The notes: generated by a model from the sequence alone, not told the origin. Positions 25,075-34,251 are shown, counted from the stretch's first letter. The stretch is DNA of 64,000 nucleotides from Achromobacter veterisilvae (GCF_900496975.1 NZ_UFQC01000026.1:1-64000), one strand, 5' to 3'. A program made the numbers and translations.

Positions 25075-26469
25075 ATGAAGCGTCCTGAACCGAAGAACCT
25101 GTCCACCAAGGCGTGCCGCCTGCTGCGCCCGACGGCACTGGCCGGCACGCTCGCCCTGGTCTGCGGCCTGGCGTGGGCACAGGTCGGATACCAGAACAGC
25201 GGCCCCGTCATTGGCGATGACGTCATGTACTCGATCGGCGGCGGCAGCGCGGTGTCCATGGGCCGCGCGGCCGGCATGCGCTCCATCGGGGTCGGTGTGG
25301 GGTGGAACAGCAACCTGATCTGCGGCGACATGAGCATCCAGACCACGCTGCGCAATCAGCTCAACGGCATCACGAACGGCTTTCAGCAGATCATGAGCAA
25401 CGTAATCCAGAGCGCCACCAGCGCGGTAGCGTCCCTGCCGGCGCTGATCATTCAGCGCGCCGATCCGGGCCTGTACAACCTGCTGACCAACGGCGTGCTG
25501 CAGGCGCGGCTGGACTTCGACCGCTCCAAGCTGACGTGCCGCGCCATGGCGGAGAAGATGGCCGAGACAGCGGGTGGCCAGCTTGGCTGGAGCCAGATGG
25601 CCGAAGGCATGGCCTTGCGTGACGCGGTTGGCAGCAACGATGCCGTGTCGGCCGTCGAGCAGGCCGAGACGCGCCGCGGCAACGACGGCGTGCCCTGGGT
25701 GGGTGGCAGCAATGCTGGTGGCGCAGGCCAGTCCGCCATCCGGGTGGTCGGCGACGTCACCCGCGCGGGCTACAACCTGGTCAACGGTCGTGGCGTGACG
25801 GACACATCCTCCATCGCGTCCGCCAGTTGTGCGAGCCTGTCCTGCCAGACCTGGACGTCGCCGCAGCAGGCGACCGAATGGGCCACGCGGGTCCTCGGAG
25901 AGCAGGTGCAGCGCACCTGCGACTCCTGCACCAAGACCGAGACGGTGCCCGGCGTCGGGCTGACGCCGCTGATCCAGGAAGAGTACGAGGCGAAGCTGGA
26001 GGTCCTTCAGGAGCTGGTTTCCGGCACGCGCACTACCACCTTTGAGAACCTGCGCGAGGCTGGCAGCACGTCGCTGCCAATCACGCGTGGCGTGATCGAG
26101 GCGCTGCGCGACGAGCCGGACCAGGACCTTCTGGCGCGGCGCCTCGCGTCGGAGGTGGCGCTGTCGTCGGTGCTGGAAAAAGCGCTGCTGCTCCAGCGCA
26201 CGCTGCTCACGGGCAAGAAGGAGCCCAACGTCGCAGCCAACGAACTCGCGGTCAAGGCCGTGAACCACGAGAGCGACACGCTCGACCGGGAGATCCGCAA
26301 CCTGAAGACGGAGCTGGAGCTTCGGCGCGAGCTGGCAAACAACTCACCGATGGCCATCATCCAGCGGCACGGTACGCGCGCGGCAGGCTCGCGCGGCATC
26401 TACGAGGGTGATCCGGTACCCGACCGCCTCGACCAGTTGCAGAAGGGCAATCCAGGAGCCAGGCCATGA
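25075..26469 (+). CDS. TIGR03755-type ICE protein (TraH-like)
   Basis: A 464-residue exported protein with a signal peptide ending AWAQV (about residue 36), then YSIGGGSAVSMGRAAG and a region around LNGITNGFQQIMSNVIQSAT. The long C-terminal part is helical and charged (about 320-440). It corresponds in position to TraH-type proteins acting in pilus assembly in the periplasm. It overlaps the next small membrane protein gene by 4 bases. Confidence 0.85.
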   Translation: MKRPEPKNLSTKACRLLRPTALAGTLALVCGLAWAQVGYQNSGPVIGDDVMYSIGGGSAVSMGRAAGMRSIGVGVGWNSNLICGDMSIQTTLRNQLNGITNGFQQIMSNVIQSATSAVASLPALIIQRADPGLYNLLTNGVLQARLDFDRSKLTCRAMAEKMAETAGGQLGWSQMAEGMALRDAVGSNDAVSAVEQAETRRGNDGVPWVGGSNAGGAGQSAIRVVGDVTRAGYNLVNGRGVTDTSSIASASCASLSCQTWTSPQQATEWATRVLGEQVQRTCDSCTKTETVPGVGLTPLIQEEYEAKLEVLQELVSGTRTTTFENLREAGSTSLPITRGVIEALRDEPDQDLLARRLASEVALSSVLEKALLLQRTLLTGKKEPNVAANELAVKAVNHESDTLDREIRNLKTELELRRELANNSPMAIIQRHGTRAAGSRGIYEGDPVPDRLDQLQKGNPGARP

Positions 26470-26822
26470 GCGCGGCGCGCATGACTTGGCGCCCCTTGCG
26501 CTGGCTGTTCAGCCGGCGCGCGGCGAAGGCGCTGCTGTGGACGGTGCTGATCGTTGCCGCCGCGGTCGCGGCCAACATCGCCGGCATCTACCTGGTCGGC
26601 AGCGTTGCCGGCTGGGAGCGGTGGCTCGCCGCCGCTGCGGGTTACTTATTCGTGTGGCGGCTGTGTCTATACGGGGCGACGGTGTACGGGTGGATCTGGA
26701 TGCGCCGCCGGCTGCTGGTACGTGAGGACGACGCCCAGGCGCGGCACCGCCTGGTGCGCACCGAGATCGCAGGCGTCGTCGCCATCGTGGCGCTGGAAGC
26801 CAGCCTGTTGATGCAGGGCTGA
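26466..26822 (+). CDS. Small ICE membrane protein
   Basis: A 118-residue protein with three likely membrane segments (about 20-42, 50-72, 100-116) and basic connecting loops (RRAAK, RRRLLVRED). It lies between the TIGR03755-type and TraG-like genes, where related elements also carry a short hypothetical membrane protein. No functional motif is recognised. Confidence 0.75.
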   Translation: MSAARMTWRPLRWLFSRRAAKALLWTVLIVAAAVAANIAGIYLVGSVAGWERWLAAAAGYLFVWRLCLYGATVYGWIWMRRRLLVREDDAQARHRLVRTEIAGVVAIVALEASLLMQG

Positions 26823-26837
26823 GAGGAGATTCGGGCC

Positions 26838-28385
26838 ATGACTCTGTTCACGACCGACTACCTGGAGTATTACCTTACGCTGGTGTCCTGGATCGTCAAC
26901 AACGGCATCTGGGCCGTGCTGGTATCCAGCGGCGTCTTCGCGCTGCCTTTCGTGGCGATCATCGTGCAGGAGTGGTTGAAGGCCCGTGCAGAAGGCGCCG
27001 ACGAGGGCAATAAAGGCGTGCTGAGCGCCGCCCGCATCGAGAACCGGGTCTTCGTCGCCATCGTGGTGGTGATGTTCGCGGGCATCCCGTTCATCGACGT
27101 GGACCTCAACACCATCCAGTACGACAGCTCGCGCTCGGCGCAATGCCAGGTCAGTGTGCCGCAGCCCTCGAATACCGGCTGGTCGCAATCTTTCAGCACC
27201 ATCAACAACCAGTCGGCGAAGGTGCCGGTGTGGTGGGCGTTCATGCACGCGCTCTCGCGCGCCGTCACGGGCGCTTCAGTGGCAGCGATCCCGTGCGGCA
27301 CGGACCTGCGGCAGATGCGCATGGAGATCGACGCGACTCGCATTGACGACCCAGTGTTGGCTCAGGAAGTAGCGGATTTCTCGCGGGATTGCTATGGGGC
27401 TGCGCGGGCGAAATTGTTCATGCAGCGGCCTCAACTCGATGAGCAGCAGCTGCACGACGTAACCTGGATCGGCTCACGCTTCTTCACGGACACGAACGGC
27501 TACTACGACACATACCGTTCCAGCACCCCGCGCGAGGACTGGCCCTATGACAGCACGCGCGACGCAGGGCTTGCGCAGGTGGCCAGCGGCGGCGGCTATC
27601 CGACCTGCAGGCAATGGTGGGCCGATGGCAGCAATGGACTGCGGGCACGCTTGCTGGGTCAGGTGGACCCGAGCCTGCTCAATCGCCTGGCGGGCTGGGC
27701 TGGCTTCCTGAGCCGTGCCGAGGTGGACGATTCGGTGATCCGCGCGATCGCGTCACCGCGACAGCAGAAGCTGAACCAAGGCAGCGTCTATACGGACTAC
27801 GGTGGCCAGATCGAAATGACCGACCCAAACATCATCACCCGGGCGGCGGCCGACGTAGGACTGGCGGTAGGCTCGCTGGGCTACTTCCCCTCCATGGATG
27901 CAATGCGCCAGGCTCTTCCGATGGTGCTGGCGCTCTTGAAGATGGCGCTGGTTGTCTGCATTCCGGTGGTGCTCATGGTTAGCACCTACAACCTGAAAAC
28001 ACTCGTGACGGTCAGCGTGGTGCAGTTTGCGCTGTTCTTCGTGGATTTCTGGTTCCAACTCGCGCGCTGGATCGACAGCACCATTCTGGACGCGCTCTAC
28101 GGATGGGGCTGGGGATGGAACCGGCCGCATACGAATTTCGATCCGGTCATGGGCCTCAACAATGCCTTCGGAGACATGCTGTTGAATTTCGTCATGGCGA
28201 CGATGTTCATCGTGCTGCCCTTGTTCTGGGTAACCGCCTTGGGATGGGCGGGCTACGCCGTGGGGGGCATGTTGCAAGGGCTTGCTGCTGGTACGGCAGG
28301 CGCCAAAGCGGCCGGCGGCAAAGCCGCCGACATGGCCTTTGGCGGCGCTATGAAGTGGGCATCGACACCCAGCAAGAGGAAGTAG
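26838..28385 (+). CDS. traG: TraG-N-type conjugation membrane protein
   Basis: A 515-residue protein with N-terminal membrane segments (YLEYYLTLVSWIVNNGIW, then VSSGVFALPFVAIIV), a periplasmic middle and further membrane helices near 365-400 and 440-490. This is the TraG N-terminal domain family, which acts in mating-pair stabilisation. It lacks the long C-terminal part of F-plasmid TraG, as is usual in these ICEs. Last gene of the plus-strand T4SS block; the convergent DUF3742 gene ends 15 bases downstream. Confidence 0.88.
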   Translation: MTLFTTDYLEYYLTLVSWIVNNGIWAVLVSSGVFALPFVAIIVQEWLKARAEGADEGNKGVLSAARIENRVFVAIVVVMFAGIPFIDVDLNTIQYDSSRSAQCQVSVPQPSNTGWSQSFSTINNQSAKVPVWWAFMHALSRAVTGASVAAIPCGTDLRQMRMEIDATRIDDPVLAQEVADFSRDCYGAARAKLFMQRPQLDEQQLHDVTWIGSRFFTDTNGYYDTYRSSTPREDWPYDSTRDAGLAQVASGGGYPTCRQWWADGSNGLRARLLGQVDPSLLNRLAGWAGFLSRAEVDDSVIRAIASPRQQKLNQGSVYTDYGGQIEMTDPNIITRAAADVGLAVGSLGYFPSMDAMRQALPMVLALLKMALVVCIPVVLMVSTYNLKTLVTVSVVQFALFFVDFWFQLARWIDSTILDALYGWGWGWNRPHTNFDPVMGLNNAFGDMLLNFVMATMFIVLPLFWVTALGWAGYAVGGMLQGLAAGTAGAKAAGGKAADMAFGGAMKWASTPSKRK

Positions 28386-28400
28386 TGCCTTGCTTCTTCG

Positions 28401-28760
28401 CTAGGTCTCATCAGATGGATCATGTGAATCTATCCGATACTCATCGTGGGTATAGAGGCCAAAACCGGCGTGCCCGTGCCGCCACTCTGGTTCGGGCGGC
28501 TCCCATTCGACGGTATCGTGCCCCCGGGCCACAAACACCAGCGCGACCAGCAGCAACGCCAGCCAGAAAGCAACGTAGAGCAGCAGCCCCAGGACAGCCA
28601 GTTTGCCGGCCCACAGCAGCGCGGCGGCGGCAGCCAACGGCACACCCTTGGACACCAACCAGTTCGACGCCCGACGTTCGCTGCGCGCATAGGCGCGCCA
28701 CCCGCGGCCAAGGGCGCGGCCGAGGCGTTCCGCAGTGCTGATGCGGGTCGTGGTGCTCAT
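28401..28760 (-). CDS. DUF3742-family membrane protein
   Basis: A 119-residue protein with a charged N-terminus (TAERLGRALGRGWRAYARSERRASNWL), a long hydrophobic region for one or two helices (about 40-78) and a His/Asp/Glu-rich tail. It is the DUF3742 protein commonly found at this point of PFL_4669-type ICEs. The function is unknown. It is transcribed against the T4SS genes. Confidence 0.82.
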   Translation of the reverse strand: MSTTTRISTAERLGRALGRGWRAYARSERRASNWLVSKGVPLAAAAALLWAGKLAVLGLLLYVAFWLALLLVALVFVARGHDTVEWEPPEPEWRHGHAGFGLYTHDEYRIDSHDPSDET

Positions 28761-28833
28761 GGTCGTCTCCTGCTACTGAGGGATGCCTATTCCAATTTGG
28801 TCCATTTCATTCTGCTGCGGGCTTCAAAGTGCT

Positions 28834-29466
28834 TCATGACGCTTCGTCATCCGGTTCCACCGGGCCGGGGTCAGGCTCCACGTCGACGCGATACGTGGCA
28901 ACGAAGTGCGGCCAGTCCACATGGTCCACCAGGTCGATGTCATCGACAACGCCTACCTTTGCTGCCGCACGCTCGAACAGGGCGATGCTCTTGGCGGGAT
29001 AGTTGTTGCGCGACGGATAGAGCACCCCGTCGAACAGCGCTTGGCCGTCGTCTCCGAGAATTGCATGCACCTGGGCGGACACTTGCTGCGTGTGCGTGTA
29101 GTCGCGGCTGGCCAACTGCTCCAGGTTCAGGCCGAAGTAGCCCGCCATGACGCCCGGCGCCGTGAGGTCGGCCAAGAGCACATCGTCCATCACGCCTACT
29201 GCGCGCACCATCCGGGCCTGGACTTCTTTCAGCGCGATCGAGCGCTTCGTGTCCGCAAGCCACTGGTGCTTATGAAACACCGACTCCATCAGCGCCGTGG
29301 GCAGGTCGCGCCCCAGGTAGAGCACGCCGTAGGCCCGCGCCGGGTCATCGTAGCGATTGGTGCTGCTGCGGCCATAGTACAGCGGGCTGCCCCGATAGAC
29401 GACGCGGCTCACATGCTGGAGCAGTTCACCGGCATCGATCAGGAACGAAGGCAGCTCGTGGCTCAT
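28834..29466 (-). CDS. RES-domain toxin (NAD+-degrading type)
   Basis: A 210-residue RES-family protein. The named residues are present in order: arginine in VYRGSPLYYG (about 24), the glutamate in ALMESVFHK (about 59) and the late serine region FDGVLYPSRNNYP. Known RES toxins hydrolyse or phosphorolyse NAD+ and stop growth. The gene upstream in the same operon encodes a protein with an MbcA/ParS-like toxin-binding end, so the two form a RES-Xre-type pair that may stabilise the element. The gap between them is 12 bases. Confidence 0.88.
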   Translation of the reverse strand: MSHELPSFLIDAGELLQHVSRVVYRGSPLYYGRSSTNRYDDPARAYGVLYLGRDLPTALMESVFHKHQWLADTKRSIALKEVQARMVRAVGVMDDVLLADLTAPGVMAGYFGLNLEQLASRDYTHTQQVSAQVHAILGDDGQALFDGVLYPSRNNYPAKSIALFERAAAKVGVVDDIDLVDHVDWPHFVATYRVDVEPDPGPVEPDDEAS

Positions 29467-29478
29467 GGCGATCTCGCT

Positions 29479-30105
29479 TCAATGCACCTGAACGCCCAGT
29501 ACGTTGAACACGGCATCGGCCACGTCATCGATCGTGCTGTGCGTCACCGCATCCACCGGCGAGCGGCCGCCCAAGCCTTCGAGCGGTTCGGACAGCGCGC
29601 GGTAGATCGTCCAGGGGTCGATGCCCTCGACCTCCTGAAGCACGGTTTGGGTCAACTGCTGCTTTACCGGGTCGAGCTGCCAGTCGGGCAGCTTCTGACC
29701 GCGCGGCCCCACGTTCAGCGCCAACAGCCGACGGGCGAGGATGTCCTTGTAGATCTGCTGGCGCGACTTGTCCGCCAGCTTGGCGTACTCGGGGATCGGC
29801 AGGTTATGCGGCTGGTTGAAGGCTTCCAGCAACACGGCGCGGCCTCGCTGGACGTCGGTTTCAGTCGGTGCCCAGCGCGTTTCGGTGCGCAGCGCGGCCG
29901 CCTTGCGTGCCAGGGCCTGCCCCACCGTCTCTCCGTCCAAGTTGGCGGGCAGCTTCACCGCCTCCACGCGCTCGTGAATGAAAGCCTGCAACTCGGCCGC
30001 GAAAGCCGGCGCATCCCGGATTTCGACGGTATCCGCGAAGCGGCGCACATCCTCCACCGTGACGCGCGGCAGGCGATCGGCAATGAATTCAATGGCATTG
30101 GGCAT
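29479..30105 (-). CDS. Antitoxin partner of the RES toxin (Xre/MbcA/ParS-like C-terminus)
   Basis: A 208-residue protein. The C-terminal 50 residues (GIDPWTIYRALSEPLEGLGG, then SPVDAVTHS) match the toxin-binding domain of Xre-MbcA-ParS antitoxins, where the SPxDA-like segment blocks the RES active site. A helical middle (LPIPEYAKLADKSRQQIYKD, about 110-130) could be the DNA-binding helix-turn-helix. It is first in the operon and has a well-formed promoter with short direct repeats, which fits autoregulation. Confidence 0.8.
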   Translation of the reverse strand: MPNAIEFIADRLPRVTVEDVRRFADTVEIRDAPAFAAELQAFIHERVEAVKLPANLDGETVGQALARKAAALRTETRWAPTETDVQRGRAVLLEAFNQPHNLPIPEYAKLADKSRQQIYKDILARRLLALNVGPRGQKLPDWQLDPVKQQLTQTVLQEVEGIDPWTIYRALSEPLEGLGGRSPVDAVTHSTIDDVADAVFNVLGVQVH

Positions 30106-30138
30106 GGTGATCTCCCAGGCAGGTTTGAGACAGGATTC

Positions 30139-30174
30139 ACTCTAGTCTCTATTGTCGCTTTTGTCAACTTTGTC
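30139..30174 (-). promoter_or_regulatory. Promoter and TTGTC repeats of the RES toxin-antitoxin operon
   Basis: On the minus strand a perfect -35 TTGACA (plus 30162-30167) is 17 bases from TAGAGT (plus 30139-30144). Three direct repeats TTGTC (plus 30152-30156, 30161-30165, 30170-30174) recur every 9 bases across the spacer and -35. This is a likely antitoxin operator. Confidence 0.7.
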
Positions 30175-30420
30175 GCCTTTCGAGAACCTGCCCGGCGGAA
30201 GCGGCGTCCACTCAGCATAGAGCGCGACCAGCACCGGCTCGCCGTCCAATCCATTCCACCGAGTTCCCCATTGACGCTGGAATCGCATCCCGTGCCCCGC
30301 TATACAGAAACGGTGAAAGGCCAGAGGGCCGAAATGGCAAGGGAACGGGGTGCAAGGGGAAAGGCCCTACCTCGAAAAGGCCAAAAGGCCTCCCGATCGG
30401 CCCGTCATCAGGACACCCAC
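30175..30420. other. Intergenic region upstream of the relaxase, candidate oriT
   Basis: The 315 bases between the divergent antitoxin gene and the MobH relaxase gene hold no gene. Besides the antitoxin promoter there is a run rich in AAGG/GGCC words and a short hairpin AGGCC-AAAA-GGCCT (30378-30391). In ICEclc one of the transfer origins lies next to the relaxase gene, so this is the natural place for oriT. No nic site can be named from sequence alone. Confidence 0.3.
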
Positions 30421-32268
30421 ATGCTTTCCCTGTTCCAGCGAAAACGGCCCGCGGTCGCTACCGCTCCAACGCCACCACCCGCATCCGACCTCCCGAAAGG
30501 GTTGATGCGGCCCGAGTCGGCCGCATCGCTGCTGGCCACCCCGCGCCGGCAGAAGCTGCTGGAACATATCTGGCAGCGCACCTCACTCTCGCGCAAGCAG
30601 TTCGCCACCCTGTACCGCACGCCGCTGGAACGCTACGCCGAGCTGGTCCAGCAGTTTCCCGCTTCCGAAAGCCACCACCACGCTTACCCGGGCGGCATGC
30701 TGGACCACGGCCTGGAGATCGTCGCCTACAGCCTGAAACTGCGGCAGTCCCATCTATTGCCGGCTGGTGCAACCCCGGAAGACCAAGCAGCCCAGTCGGA
30801 AGCCTGGACAGCGGCAACCGCCTATGCGGCGCTGCTCCACGACATTGGCAAGATCGCCGTCGACCTGCACGTCGAGTACGCTGACGGCAGTGTCTGGCAC
30901 CCTTGGCATGGTTCGCTGCAACAGCCATACCGCTTCCGCTACCGCGAGGACCGTGAATACCGGCTGCACGGTGCGGCCACGGGGCTGCTCTATATTCGGG
31001 TGCTTGACCGCAACATCCTGGACTGGCTCAGCCAGTACCCGGATCTGTGGTGGCCTTTGCTGTACGTGCTGGCCGGCCAGTACGAGCACGCCGGAGTGCT
31101 GGGTGAGCTGGTCACCAAGGCCGATCAGGCATCAGTGTCTGAATCGCTTGGTGGCGACCCGAGCAAAGCCATGGCCGTGCCAAAGCATGCGCTGCAGCGC
31201 AAACTACTGGCCGGCTTGCGCTACCTGCTGCGCGAAGAACTGAAGCTCAACCAAGCGGGCCCCGCAGACGGCTGGCTGACGGACGATGCGCTCTGGCTGG
31301 TCAGCAAGACGGTCTCGGACAAGCTGCGCGCGCACCTCTTGTCGCAAGGGATCGATGGTATCCCCAGTAGCAACACCGCCGTCTTCGATGTGCTCCAAGA
31401 CCACGATATCGCGCTGTCCACGCCTGACGGCAAGGCGATCTGGCGGGCCACCGTCACCAGTGACAGCGGCTGGTCGCACGCCTTCACGCTGCTGCGCCTG
31501 GCGCCGGCGTCGATCTGGGAGGCCCACGAGCGGCCTTACCCATTCGCCGGGGCTGTGATGCCACAAAGTGGCGATGCGCCTGTAGCAGAGCCACCGCCAA
31601 CCACGCCAGTGACCGACTCGTTGTCACCTGCGGGGGATAAAGACCATTCGGCAACACCCCAGCCTCAAGACCCAGCGACCCAGCCTGCCGACGGTGTAGA
31701 CGCGATGTTGAGCCTATTGGAGAGCGTGAATGGCGCTCCCGGCGCCGACGCGCTGAACGAGCCCGCCAGCCCGGCCCGGGCAGCCAAGCAGGATACATTC
31801 GATCCGCCGGCAGACGCCGAGAATATGGCCGCGCTATCCGCCGAACACGCACCGCCCCTCTCGGGAGAGCACTTCATTGCCTGGCTGCGCAATCGCCTCC
31901 AGACACACAAGCTGGTCATCAACGACGCGAGGGCACTCGTGCATACCGTCGCAGATACCGCATACCTGGTCAGCCCGGGGATTTTTCAGCGGTATGCTCA
32001 GGAGCACCCGCAGGTCGCGGTACTGGCGAAACAGGCGGATTTGCCCGAGTGGCGGTGGGTGCAGAAGTGCTTTGAGAAGCTTCAGGTGCATCGTAAGCAG
32101 CCGAACGGGCTGAACGTCTGGACATGCAAGGTTTCAGGGCCGCGTAAGACGCGGCGCCTGCATGGCTACCTGCTGGATCAGGCCAATGAGATTTTCGCGG
32201 AAGTACCGCCGAATAACCCCTATCTGTCGCTCACTGAGCCAGGCACGCAGCAGGTCGGCAATCATTGA
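30421..32268 (+). CDS. traI: MobH-family relaxase (TraI_2)
   Basis: A 615-residue relaxase. The MobH signature is present: a three-histidine run with YPGGMLDHGLE (about 85-100), then an HD-type pair H140-D141 in ALLHDIGK, a metal-binding HD-hydrolase-like fold replacing the tyrosine chemistry of other relaxases. The middle (about 380-480) is Pro/Asp/Ala-rich and probably disordered; the C-terminal domain (about 485-600) is the TraI_2 C-terminal winged-helix part. The start at 30421 is the ATG closest to the conserved region; in-frame codons upstream encode only basic filler. Confidence 0.92.
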   Translation: MLSLFQRKRPAVATAPTPPPASDLPKGLMRPESAASLLATPRRQKLLEHIWQRTSLSRKQFATLYRTPLERYAELVQQFPASESHHHAYPGGMLDHGLEIVAYSLKLRQSHLLPAGATPEDQAAQSEAWTAATAYAALLHDIGKIAVDLHVEYADGSVWHPWHGSLQQPYRFRYREDREYRLHGAATGLLYIRVLDRNILDWLSQYPDLWWPLLYVLAGQYEHAGVLGELVTKADQASVSESLGGDPSKAMAVPKHALQRKLLAGLRYLLREELKLNQAGPADGWLTDDALWLVSKTVSDKLRAHLLSQGIDGIPSSNTAVFDVLQDHDIALSTPDGKAIWRATVTSDSGWSHAFTLLRLAPASIWEAHERPYPFAGAVMPQSGDAPVAEPPPTTPVTDSLSPAGDKDHSATPQPQDPATQPADGVDAMLSLLESVNGAPGADALNEPASPARAAKQDTFDPPADAENMAALSAEHAPPLSGEHFIAWLRNRLQTHKLVINDARALVHTVADTAYLVSPGIFQRYAQEHPQVAVLAKQADLPEWRWVQKCFEKLQVHRKQPNGLNVWTCKVSGPRKTRRLHGYLLDQANEIFAEVPPNNPYLSLTEPGTQQVGNH

Positions 32269-32368
32269 TTTGCCCGGACTGACGCACACCATCGCGCATG
32301 TCATTAAAAGGACTTGGGACACGGGGATCATTTCATTTATATGGACGCCTCCCGTTTGCGAAGGGGTT

Positions 32369-33172
32369 TCAAGTGTTCTGGCGATATAGGAACGGATTGC
32401 CACCCGAACCCGTCTGCCGTGGCACAAGCCCAGCCCACGCCGCAAACTCACGCCCAGACCTGAAGGCCTTCGCCTCGCCCATCATTGCCACCGCTGCCGT
32501 TGCGGTCAGCAACCCAACACCAGGAATCTCCTTGATTGCCTTCACCGCTTTATCTTCCTTGGCCCATTCGCGCATCCTGCGTTCGATATCAGCAATTTGC
32601 TTGTCTAACATTGCAAGCCCGTTCCATTGCTCGCGAAGGGTGTCGGCCAATACTGCAGGCAATCGCTCAGAGATCCGTCCAAGAATCTCGGGTATGGCCT
32701 TATCAAGCGCCGCTCGTCCTCTGCCCATGACCTCACCATATTCCGTCAACAATCCTCGCAATGAATTGACTTGCATCGTGCGAAACTTCACCAATTGCTC
32801 ACGTACTCGATGCAACGCCAGCATCGCTTGCTGCATTTCTGTCTTCACTGCGACTGCTTTGCTAGGTTGTTGCACCGCCAGCCAGATCGCTCGCGCGTCA
32901 GTCGCGTCATTCTTGCTCCGGATATTGAACGCCTTCACATATTCCGCTGGCATCAACTTCACCTGATGCCTCATCTTGGTAAGCTGCCTCGCCCAGTGAT
33001 GAGCTCCACCGCACGCTTCCATGCCAATCTGGCAAGGCATTCGATTCACGAAGTACTCAAGGAACTTCGCTCGCTTAATCGGCTTATTCACGATTTCTCC
33101 TGTCCCTTCATCCACGTGATGCACTTGGAAAACGCTTTTTGCAATGTCTATACTCACTGGCGTAAGCTTCAT
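32369..33172 (-). pseudogene. IS110-family transposase, 3' truncated
   Basis: 267 codons of an IS110-type DEDD transposase. The N-terminal RuvC-like part is whole (D9 in VSIDIAK, the glutamate in GMEACGG, DATDARAI) and the Transposase_20 domain begins normally (EIPGVGLLTATAAVA, FAAWAGLVPRQTGSGG). After GSGG the family usually continues with about 60-70 residues containing a serine catalytic motif; here it runs into 9 unrelated codons and a stop. The break at about 32394 is where it abuts the ICE tail. The element is almost certainly dead. Confidence 0.85.
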
Positions 33173-33348
33173 GACGGATCCTCCGGTGGCTTGGAAAACC
33201 CTGTATTTCCCATTTGAGCACTTTGGTGCTGTCGGCCTGTGAGGGTTCGCCCTTCTTAACTTCTTTCAAGGCCATCACCGCTCACCGGTGGGAGGCGTCC
33301 ATACCATTTCTCCTTGCCGGAAATTGTCCCCGCAGTCGCTCGGCGCCC

Positions 33349-34251
33349 TCACAGCGCATCGATGGGAATCTTGAGGTAGTGGATGCCGTTGGATTCTGCG
33401 GGGGGCAGTTGGCCGGCCCGCATGTTCACCTGTACCGAAGGAAGCAGCAGCACGGGCATGGCGAGCGTGGCATCGCGCTGCTCGCGCGTGGCCGCGAAGT
33501 CCTCCTCGGTGATGCCGTCGCGCACATGGATGTTGTGCGCACGTTCCTCGGCCACCGTGGTCTTCCATTGAAGCTCGCGCCCGCCGGGACGGTAGTCGTG
33601 GCACATGTAGAGCACGGTGTCCGGCGGCAGCGACAGCACGCGGCCGATCGAGCGGAACAGCGTGCGCGCGTCGCCACCAGGAAAGTCGCAGCGCTCCGTA
33701 CCATAGTCGGGCATGAACAGCGTGTCACCCACGAAGGCCGCGGCAGGCGCGTTAGGTGTCGCGTTGTTCTCGACTACATAGGTCATGCAGGCGGGAGTAT
33801 GGCCGGGGGTGTGCATGGCCTGCACCCGCAGCGTACCGAGCATGAAGGTCTCGCCGTCCTCGAACAGACGATCGAACTGCCGGCCGTCACGTGCAAACTC
33901 CGGCTCTGCGTTGAAGAGCTGGCCGAACGCCTGCTGTACGGCGCGGATGTTCGCCCCGATGCAGATTCGTCCACCCAGGAGCGACTGAAGATACGGCGCC
34001 GCACTCAGGTGATCGGCGTGCACATGCGTCTCCAGAATCCACTGGACGCTCGCCCCTAGTTCTCGCACGCGCTCAGCGATGTGATCCGCACCGGCGCGCG
34101 AGGTGCAGCCGGACTTGGGGTCGTAACCGAGCACACTGTCGATGATGGCGCAATGACCGCTTTTTGTGTCCAGCACGATGTAGCTGAAGGTGCTGCTGTC
34201 CTTATCAAAGAAGGGCTCGATTTTCACGGTGCCTTTGCCTCGCTGAAGCAT
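33349..34251 (-). CDS. MBL-fold persulfide dioxygenase-like hydrolase (ETHE1/Blh type)
   Basis: A 300-residue metallo-beta-lactamase-fold protein with THVHADH (metal ligands), HTPGHT and GDTLF motifs, and the CAIIDSVLGYDPKSG beginning typical of ETHE1/Blh proteins. These oxidise glutathione persulfide to sulfite. It stands behind a rhodanese gene and an ArsR/BigR-like repressor gene, a common sulfide-detoxification module. A TTG at 34272 is an alternative start seven codons upstream, close behind AGGAG; ATG 34251 is chosen because the family-like sequence starts there. Confidence 0.85.
   Translation of the reverse strand: MLQRGKGTVKIEPFFDKDSSTFSYIVLDTKSGHCAIIDSVLGYDPKSGCTSRAGADHIAERVRELGASVQWILETHVHADHLSAAPYLQSLLGGRICIGANIRAVQQAFGQLFNAEPEFARDGRQFDRLFEDGETFMLGTLRVQAMHTPGHTPACMTYVVENNATPNAPAAAFVGDTLFMPDYGTERCDFPGGDARTLFRSIGRVLSLPPDTVLYMCHDYRPGGRELQWKTTVAEERAHNIHVRDGITEEDFAATREQRDATLAMPVLLLPSVQVNMRAGQLPPAESNGIHYLKIPIDAL

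Larger units (their letters stand above)
3..32394. mobile_element. ICE conjugation module (ICEclc/PAGI-2-like), incomplete
   Basis: A nearly complete set of T4SS and mating genes of the PFL_4669 type of integrative element, mostly on the plus strand, runs from a helicase fragment at the left edge to a MobH relaxase that ends at 32268. The order matches the family: PilL, TIGR03759-type, transglycosylase, TIGR03765-type, TraD, TIGR03747-type, RAQPRD, TIGR03758/45/50/46/49/52/51-type, TraC, DsbA, RadC, TIGR03757/56/55-type, TraG, DUF3742, MobH. Cargo on the minus strand interrupts it at 6.9-14.2 kb. No integrase, att repeat or tRNA is visible. The right boundary is set here at the break with a truncated IS110 and is an inference. 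Confidence 0.85.

Noticed and set aside
24052-26268. 738-codon minus-strand open frame
   Set aside because: Antisense shadow of the TIGR03756- and TIGR03755-type genes; composition is typical of a GC-rich shadow and no domain is visible.
28906-30420. Plus-strand extension of the relaxase frame by 500 codons
   Set aside because: It is antisense to the RES toxin and antitoxin genes and the intergenic region; the conserved relaxase starts at 30421.
32268-32370. Search for a tRNA 3' end or att repeat as ICE boundary
   Set aside because: No tRNA-like sequence or repeat of another window segment was found here.
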